A stretch of DNA of 10,699 bases from JANWXR01 sp033577755 (GTDB taxonomy: Bacteria; Chloroflexota; Anaerolineae; Anaerolineales; UBA6663). The translations under genes and the position numbers were made by a program. The notes below the pieces were generated by a model. The model was given only the letters and a program-made list of their open reading frames with translations. It searched no databases and was not told the origin of the DNA. The stretch spans positions 1-10,699 of the forward strand of contig JAVQXV010000103.1 in NCBI GenBank assembly GCA_033577755.1, read 5' to 3'. Below, one piece after another: positions 6,330 through 10,699 of this stretch. Each line of letters starts with the position of its first letter. Within the stretch, counting starts at the first letter, position 1.

Positions 6330-8594
6330 ATGACAACGTACACTACCGACCTTCGTTCCCTGCAAGTGGATTATGCCGGCCCGCGCCTCTCGGTTGCCGT
6401 GCTCGGCGAGCGCCTGTTCCGCGTGCGCTTCGCGCCGGACGGCCGGTTCGCGCCGCGCCGCTCGTGGGCCGTTGCCAGAGCCGATGGCGAATTCGCGCCG
6501 GCCTCGTTCACGGTGGACGAGCAAGCCGAGGCGCTTCTCCTGAAGACCGGGGCCGTGACCGTGCGCATCGAGCGACGCGCGCCGCAGCTGGGCTTTGCGG
6601 ATGCATCGGGCCGCAACTTCTGCGTTGACCGCGAGCCGATGGCCGGGCGCTGCGTGCGCAAACACATCGCGCCGGACGAGCGCTTCTACGGCTTCGGCCA
6701 ACGAATGGGCCTGCTGGAAAAGACCGGCCAGCGTCTGGTCAACTGGACGACCGACCCGGCGCGCGCGCACGGCAGCGACCTTGAGCAGATGTATCTCGCC
6801 ATTCCCGTCTATCTTTCTCTTCAACCCGGTCTGGCCTACGGCGTCTTCTTCAATAACACCTGGCGCAGCGTCTTCGACGTGGGCTGCGCGCAGCCCGGCG
6901 TCCTGCAAATGAGCGCAGACGGCGGCGAGCTGGATTACTACGTGGCTTACGGCCCGTCACCCGCCGAGGTGCTGCAACGCTGGCGCGAGTTGCTCGGTGC
7001 GATGCCACTGCCGCCGCGCTGGGCGCTCGGCCATCACCAAAGCCGCTGGGGGTATCGGTGTGCGGAGGATTTTCTCCATCTGGCCGAGCAGTTCCGCGCG
7101 CGCCGCTTGCCGTGCGACGTCTTTCACTTCGACATTGACTACATGCGCGGATACCGCGTCTTCACCTGGGATGGCGAGCGCTTTCCCGATCCCAAATCTC
7201 TCATCTCTAATCTCAACGCAGCCGGCTTCCGCGCCGTCACCATCATTGACCCCGGCGTCAAGGCCGACCCCGACTACGCCGTCTATCGCGAAGGGCTGGC
7301 GCACGATTACTTCATTCGTGGGGCGGATGGCGAAGTGGTGCACGGTTACGTCTGGCCGGACGATGCAGTGTTTGCGGATTTTGCGCGGCCTGAAGTGCGC
7401 GCCTGGTGGGGCGGGTTGCAGCGCGTGCTCACCGAGGCCGGCGTGAGCGGCGTGTGGAACGACATGAACGAGCCGGTGGTGTTCGATAAGCCCTTCAGCG
7501 AGGGCGGCGGAGGCGTGGGCACGCTGCCGCTGGACGCGGTGCAGGGGCCGGCGGACGAACGAACCACGCACGCCGAGCTGCACAACCTCTTCGGCTTGCA
7601 AATGGCGCGCGCCTCGTATGAGGGCCTGCGCCGGCTCCTCGGCGACGAGCGGCCCTTCGTGCTGACTCGCTCCGGCTTCGCCGGCGTTCAGCGCTGGTCG
7701 GCCTGCTGGATGGGCGACAACAACTCGTGGTGGGAGCACCTCGAAGCGGCGCTGCCGCAGCTCTGCAACATGGGCCTGAGCGGCGTGCCGTTCGTCGGCG
7801 TGGATATCGGCGGCTTCGGCCACAACGCCAGCGGCGAGCTGCTGGCGCGCTGGATTCAGGTCGGCGCGCTTATGCCGTTCTGTCGCAACCACTCGGCGTG
7901 GGACACGGCGCGGCAGGAGCCATGGGTCTTCGGTGAGCGCGTCGAGTCCATTTATCGCGAGTACCTCAACCTGCGCTACCGGCTGTTGCCGTATCTCTAC
8001 ACCCTGTTCTGGGAGGCGGCGCAGACCGGCGCGCCCATCCTGCGCCCGTTGCTCTATCACTTCCCTGACGACCCGCAGACCGTGCACCTGCACGACGAGG
8101 TGCTCCTCGGCCCGAGCCTGCTGGCCGCGCCTATCCTGCGCCCCGGACAGACGCACCGCGCCGTGTATCTGCCGGCGGGCGAGTGGTACGACTGGCACAC
8201 CGGCGAGCGCTTCGCCGGGCCGGCGCACGTGCTGGCGTACGCGCCGCTGGAGCGGATGCCGCTGTACGTGCGGGCCGGCGCGATAATCCCGCTGGGGCCG
8301 GAGTTACAGCACACCGCCGAGAAGCCGCTCAATCCGTTGACCCTGCTCGTCGCCCCCGGCGAGGGCGACTTCACGCTGTACGAGGATGACGGACGCACCT
8401 TCGCCTACGAGCGTGGCGAGTGGTGTCTGACCCGTTACACGCTGCGTTATACGGGCAACGAACTGACCCTGCGCGCCTCGCCGCGCGAGGGCCGCTACGC
8501 GCCGCCTTCACGAACGGTGGTGGTGAGGGTGCTGGGCGGTGGCGAGATCGCGCGTCCAGATGATGCGGAGGGATGGGTGGTTACGCTGCCGTAG
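6330..8594 (+). CDS. Glycoside hydrolase family 31, alpha-glucosidase-like
   Basis: This 754-residue enzyme has no signal peptide, so it should act in the cytoplasm, hydrolysing alpha-linked glycosides with retention of configuration. An N-terminal beta-sandwich (about 1-210) is followed by a TIM barrel. Visible barrel motifs are FHFDIDYM with Asp268 and Asp270, FTWDGERFPDP, WNDMNEP with the predicted nucleophile Asp378, and RSGFAGVQRWSACWMGDN with the predicted acid/base Asp463. CRNH with Arg519 and His521 lies in the substrate pocket. The C-terminal part has GEWYDW and the MPLYVRAGAIIPLGP strand, then a final beta-domain with LYEDDG. The WNDMNEP form points to alpha-glucosidase rather than YicI-type alpha-xylosidase; exact linkage preference cannot be read. 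The gene follows the transporter after 17 bases with no clear ribosome binding site. ATG 6288, overlapping the ATPase gene, is an alternative start adding 14 residues. Confidence 0.93.
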   Translation: MTTYTTDLRSLQVDYAGPRLSVAVLGERLFRVRFAPDGRFAPRRSWAVARADGEFAPASFTVDEQAEALLLKTGAVTVRIERRAPQLGFADASGRNFCVDREPMAGRCVRKHIAPDERFYGFGQRMGLLEKTGQRLVNWTTDPARAHGSDLEQMYLAIPVYLSLQPGLAYGVFFNNTWRSVFDVGCAQPGVLQMSADGGELDYYVAYGPSPAEVLQRWRELLGAMPLPPRWALGHHQSRWGYRCAEDFLHLAEQFRARRLPCDVFHFDIDYMRGYRVFTWDGERFPDPKSLISNLNAAGFRAVTIIDPGVKADPDYAVYREGLAHDYFIRGADGEVVHGYVWPDDAVFADFARPEVRAWWGGLQRVLTEAGVSGVWNDMNEPVVFDKPFSEGGGGVGTLPLDAVQGPADERTTHAELHNLFGLQMARASYEGLRRLLGDERPFVLTRSGFAGVQRWSACWMGDNNSWWEHLEAALPQLCNMGLSGVPFVGVDIGGFGHNASGELLARWIQVGALMPFCRNHSAWDTARQEPWVFGERVESIYREYLNLRYRLLPYLYTLFWEAAQTGAPILRPLLYHFPDDPQTVHLHDEVLLGPSLLAAPILRPGQTHRAVYLPAGEWYDWHTGERFAGPAHVLAYAPLERMPLYVRAGAIIPLGPELQHTAEKPLNPLTLLVAPGEGDFTLYEDDGRTFAYERGEWCLTRYTLRYTGNELTLRASPREGRYAPPSRTVVVRVLGGGEIARPDDAEGWVVTLP

Positions 8595-8636
8595 AGACGC
8601 GCTGTGGCGCGTCTCTGCGCCGCCGCGCGTCTCTAC
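8591..8636. repeat. GTAGAGACGCGC inverted repeat at a convergent gene junction
   Basis: GTAGAGACGCGC at 8591-8602 has its exact reverse complement at 8625-8636. A second complementary copy, GCGCGTCTCT at 8607-8616, forms a perfect 10-base stem with 8593-8602 around a TGTG loop. Two alternative hairpins are therefore possible. No T-run follows on either strand, so it is not a classical intrinsic terminator, though it may help separate the two converging transcripts. The TAG stops of both flanking genes (8592-8594 on plus, 8635-8633 on minus) lie inside the repeat arms. Confidence 0.9.
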
Positions 8637-9001
8637 GATGTTTGCATTACCGTTCCGTGAGGGCCTGTCGTGCTCTCATGGATCGCCGCGCCCTTCTGGT
8701 AAAACACGACGCCGACACGTCGAATATGCTCAAGCACATCGGGGTCGCTGATGGTGGCGTAGATGGACAGGTCAATCGTGTAGGGCAAAAGCAGGTCGTC
8801 GAGCTCGTCCATGATTTTGTAGAGCACGTTCAGGGTCAGGTCGGCCCCGCCGATCAGGGTGAGGTCAATGTCCGAGCCGTTTTTGTAATTGCCTTTGGCG
8901 CGCGAGCCGTACAAGATTGCCCGCTCCACCTGCGGATAATGAGCCAGAACGGCATGGATTTTTTGGATGGTGGCCTCGTTCAGCCCAAAGCGGAGCGTCA
9001 T
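8633..9001 (-). CDS. Minimal nucleotidyltransferase (MNT) domain protein, putative antitoxin
   Basis: This 122-residue protein belongs to the minimal DNA-polymerase-beta-like nucleotidyltransferases. The motif G32-S33-R-A-K-G followed by S43-D44-I-D46 is the GSX10DXD active site, and Asp77 (TIDLS) is the likely third metal ligand. It partners with the HEPN protein encoded just upstream; the genes share ATGA at 9001-8998. In the characterised HepT-MntA system the nucleotidyltransferase neutralises the HEPN RNase by adding AMP to a tyrosine in the RX4HXY motif, so the same role is likely here. Typical members are near 100 residues and end soon after a VGVVFYE-like strand (here 96-101). The remaining 20 or so residues look like a low-complexity extension, with the stop supplied by the GTAGAGACG repeat. 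The cassette is more A+T-rich than its neighbours, which suggests transfer. Confidence 0.88.
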   Translation of the reverse strand: MTLRFGLNEATIQKIHAVLAHYPQVERAILYGSRAKGNYKNGSDIDLTLIGGADLTLNVLYKIMDELDDLLLPYTIDLSIYATISDPDVLEHIRRVGVVFYQKGAAIHESTTGPHGTVMQTS

Positions 9002-9411
9002 GCCGCCTTATCTTTCAGCGATTGCATTGTGGTTTGCAGTTTCACAAACTCAGGGAAATAGCGGGCAACGATTGTCGTGGCGATTTGTTTGGCCAACTCC
9101 TCGTTGTAGGTATGGCTCGTCAAGGTCCTGCTTCTGACCATATCCATCCACGTTTCACCATCCTCGATTAGGCCGCGCTTGAATGCCAGCCGAAAAACGT
9201 CACGACTACCGTGCAAGTCGGTCTCGCCTTGAGATTCAAAATAATCTTTCATCGTGTTCCAGGCTAGTTCATAGGTATATTCGAACGCCTGGATCAGTCC
9301 CTGTTCTTCCAGTTCGTTCAGCTCCTTTTTCTCGATGAATTTTCTCAATTGTCCCACGGCTCTGGAGTAGTGACCGAAACGCTGAATCCAGCGAATATCC
9401 TGGGTACTCAT
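8998..9411 (-). CDS. HEPN domain protein, nucleotidyltransferase substrate-binding type, putative toxin
   Basis: This 137-residue, mostly helical protein resembles the HI0074 family of nucleotidyltransferase substrate-binding proteins. Helix 2 carries QAFEYTYELAW (41-51), a family hallmark. The segment R95-T-L-T-S-H100-T-Y102 is an RX4HXY motif: Arg and His form the RNase site of HEPN toxins, and the Tyr is the residue modified by AMP in HepT-MntA. The gene precedes its MNT partner with a 4-base overlap, the usual order for this pair. Hand-counted sequence rows in this gene are about 43% G+C (26 of 60 at 9001-9060 and at 9241-9300), against 68% in a row of the GH31 gene (7981-8040), so acquisition by transfer is likely. 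Toxicity is inferred from family, not shown; HI0073/HI0074-type pairs vary in activity. Confidence 0.9.
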   Translation of the reverse strand: MSTQDIRWIQRFGHYSRAVGQLRKFIEKKELNELEEQGLIQAFEYTYELAWNTMKDYFESQGETDLHGSRDVFRLAFKRGLIEDGETWMDMVRSRTLTSHTYNEELAKQIATTIVARYFPEFVKLQTTMQSLKDKAA

Positions 9412-9415
9412 AGGG

Positions 9416-9422
9416 CCTCTCC
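9416..9422 (-). promoter_or_regulatory. Shine-Dalgarno site of the HEPN gene
   Basis: Read on the minus strand, GGAGAGG lies four bases before the ATG at 9411-9409 (seven from its GGAG core). It supports this start and efficient translation of the HEPN-MNT pair. Confidence 0.65.
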
Positions 9423-9446
9423 GTAATATGCCACGTTCGGCGTCCT

Positions 9447-9468
9447 GGCTCTTCTGCTCCCTAGAGCC
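9447..9468 (-). other. Small hairpin just after the aminotransferase stop
   Basis: GGCTCT at 9447-9452 and AGAGCC at 9463-9468 are perfect complements with a 10-base loop. The stem touches the TAG stop of the aminotransferase gene. No T-run follows on the minus strand, so at most it is a weak terminator, and transcription may continue into the HEPN-MNT genes. Confidence 0.3.
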
Positions 9469-10577
9469 TATCCCCGTCGGATTTCGTCTACGGCCTGTCG
9501 CGCAGCGGCGATGACGGTCTCCACTTCCGCGTCCGTCAGCTCCGGGTACATCGGCAGGCTGAAGATTTCGCGCGCGGCGCTCTCGGTGATGGGCAGCGAG
9601 CCGGGGCCGCCACCGAACGGCGCGTAGGCCGCCTGCTCGTGGCAGGCCAGCGGATACTGAACGGCCGTGCCCACGCCGAGTTCCTGCAGGCGCTTGCGCA
9701 ATCGGTCGCGCTGCGGGTGCCGCACGACGAAGAGATGCTCCACGCCCACATCGCCGCGCCGGGCCGCGAAGCTCGGCAACTCCGGCGGCAGGTCGGCGCG
9801 GTAACGCGCGGCAATCTCGCGGCGGCGGGCGTTGTCTGTGTCCAGATGCCTGAGGCGCACGCGCAGCATCGCAGCATGAAGCTCATCCAGGCGCGAGTTC
9901 CAGCCGTGCGTGCTGCTGTGATAGCGCTCGGCCCAGCCGTACTCACGCAGCAGGCGCAGCTTCCCGGCAAAGGCGTCGTCGTCCGTCGTCACCAGTCCGC
10001 CGTCGCCGAAGGCGCCCAGGTTCTTCGTCGGGTAAAAGCTCCACGCCGCCGCCACTCCGAACGTGCCGACCTTGCGCCCGCGGTGCAGCGCGCCGTGCGC
10101 CTGCGCACAGTCCTCGATGATGAGCAGGTTGTGCGCGCGCGCCAGTTCGGTCAGCGCCGTCATGTCCGCCGGGTTGCCGTACAGGTGAACGGGGACGAGG
10201 GCGCGCGTCCGCGGCGTGATGGCCTGCGCCACGGCCTGTGGGTCGAGCGTGAGCGTATCCGGCGACAGCTCGGCGAAGACCGGGCGCGCACCGGCCTCCA
10301 CGATGGCCGCTACCGTGGCGCTGGCCGTCATCGAAGGCGTGATGACCTCTGCGCCCGGGCCGAGGCCTGCAGCGCGCAACGCCAGCCACAGCGCCTCCGT
10401 GCCGGAGGCCACGCCCAGCGCGTGCTTCACGCCGAGCCATTCGGCGAACTCGCGCTCGAAGGCGGCGACCTCCGGCCCGAGGATGTAACGCCCGGAGTCG
10501 AGGACGCGGCGGATGGCAGCATCAATCTCGGCGCGGTGACGTTGATAAGCGGCGTGCGGGTTGGCCTGCGGGATCAT
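9468..10577 (-). CDS. DegT/DnrJ/EryC1/StrS family PLP-dependent aminotransferase
   Basis: This 369-residue cytoplasmic enzyme transfers an amino group to a keto-sugar nucleotide, the usual reaction of this family in making amino-deoxysugars for cell-surface polysaccharides, glycans or natural products. In order: YILGPEVAAFE (31-41), ASGTEAL for phosphate binding (57-63), HLYGNPADM (131-139), IIEDCAQAHG with PLP-pyridine Asp156 (153-162), SFYPTKNLGAFGDGG with Schiff-base Lys185 (180-194), and NSRLDE (227-232), where family members contact substrate. HEQAAYAPF (313-321) and LPMYPELTD (341-349) close the fold. Length is standard. It shares ATGA with the end of the upstream gene, so the two are probably one translationally coupled operon, perhaps for sugar or surface-glycan synthesis. 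Which sugar is used cannot be told from the sequence. Confidence 0.94.
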   Translation of the reverse strand: MIPQANPHAAYQRHRAEIDAAIRRVLDSGRYILGPEVAAFEREFAEWLGVKHALGVASGTEALWLALRAAGLGPGAEVITPSMTASATVAAIVEAGARPVFAELSPDTLTLDPQAVAQAITPRTRALVPVHLYGNPADMTALTELARAHNLLIIEDCAQAHGALHRGRKVGTFGVAAAWSFYPTKNLGAFGDGGLVTTDDDAFAGKLRLLREYGWAERYHSSTHGWNSRLDELHAAMLRVRLRHLDTDNARRREIAARYRADLPPELPSFAARRGDVGVEHLFVVRHPQRDRLRKRLQELGVGTAVQYPLACHEQAAYAPFGGGPGSLPITESAAREIFSLPMYPELTDAEVETVIAAARQAVDEIRRG

Positions 10578-10699
10578 GCGCCCGCCTCTGCCGGCGGCTG
10601 CACGATGAACGCCGGCGTGTCCATCTCGGCCAGCGGCAGCACCTGATAGTGCGCGAAGTTGTACACCGGCGCCATCGCCAGCAGGCGCTCCAGCTCCTC
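10574..10699 (-). CDS. C-terminal end of an unidentified protein (partial, 5' end outside window)
   Basis: An open frame of 41 codons enters from the right edge and ends at TGA 10576-10574, overlapping the aminotransferase ATG by four bases (ATGA). The visible end contains EELERLLAMAPVYNF and the final residues PPAEAGA. No domain is recognisable in so short a piece. The frame is open to the edge, its codon use is strongly G+C-rich like its neighbour, and the coupling overlap supports a real gene. By context it may take part in the same pathway as the aminotransferase. Confidence 0.6.
   Translation of the reverse strand, partial: EELERLLAMAPVYNFAHYQVLPLAEMDTPAFIVQPPAEAGA

Noticed and set aside
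7121..7145. FHFD stretch as evidence of a YicI-like alpha-xylosidase
   Set aside because: The residues after it (DIDYM) and the nucleophile motif WNDMNEP follow the alpha-glucosidase pattern, so the first four residues alone do not support xylosidase specificity.
6957..8228. Long minus-strand frame of 423 codons opposite the GH31 gene
   Set aside because: It has His/Arg/Ala/Val-rich composition typical of antisense shadow frames, with no motif; the GH31 frame covers the same stretch with catalytic residues.
8593..8616. Classical rho-independent terminator
   Set aside because: The stem is strong but no T-run follows on either strand, so it is listed as a repeat with possible termination effect only.
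9639..10646. Long plus-strand frame of 335 codons opposite the aminotransferase
   Set aside because: It is an antisense shadow of a G+C-rich gene; the minus-strand frame has every aminotransferase motif and the plus frame has none.

Overview
The window looks like a piece of a high-GC bacterial chromosome, most likely from the Chloroflexota (Anaerolineae or Caldilineae type). This is an inference. It rests on the protein style, on the many period-7 purine/pyrimidine repeats between genes, and on the GTAGAGACGCGC inverted repeat, a style I associate with Chloroflexota and cyanobacteria. Most genes are roughly 65-70% G+C by eye. One two-gene cassette at 8633-9411 is clearly more A+T-rich.

Region 1 (1-336) is a non-coding leader built from short degenerate repeats with two nested inverted-repeat pairs. 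Region 2 (337-6312) is a plus-strand operon for a complete peptide/oligosaccharide-type ABC importer: a lipoprotein substrate-binding protein (family 5), two permeases (DppB-like and DppC-like), and two ATPases (DppD-like and DppF-like) joined by a GTGA overlap. A cytoplasmic GH31 alpha-glucosidase-like enzyme (6330-8594) follows 17 bases later. The simplest reading is that the transporter imports a glycoside or oligosaccharide and the GH31 enzyme hydrolyses it inside the cell. The family also imports peptides, so the substrate is not proven.

Region 3 is on the minus strand and convergent to the operon. It carries a HEPN-MNT pair (9411-8633, ATGA overlap), a predicted toxin-antitoxin module with the RX4HXY motif in the HEPN protein and GSX10DXD in the nucleotidyltransferase. 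Upstream of it lie a DegT/DnrJ/EryC1/StrS PLP aminotransferase (10577-9468) and the last 41 codons of an unidentified gene that overlaps it by ATGA and runs off the window.

The most unusual signal is a set of heptamer (period-7) repeats that invade the transporter operon. One forms an imperfect inverted repeat between the binding-protein and permease genes. One supplies the C-terminal tail and stop codon of the second permease. One is a 63-base palindrome (nine heptamers, 21 codons) lying in frame inside the conserved cysteine motif of the first ATPase. A different repeat, at the convergent junction 8591-8636, supplies the stop codons of both facing genes. I saw no tRNA, rRNA, CRISPR array, transposase or phage gene.
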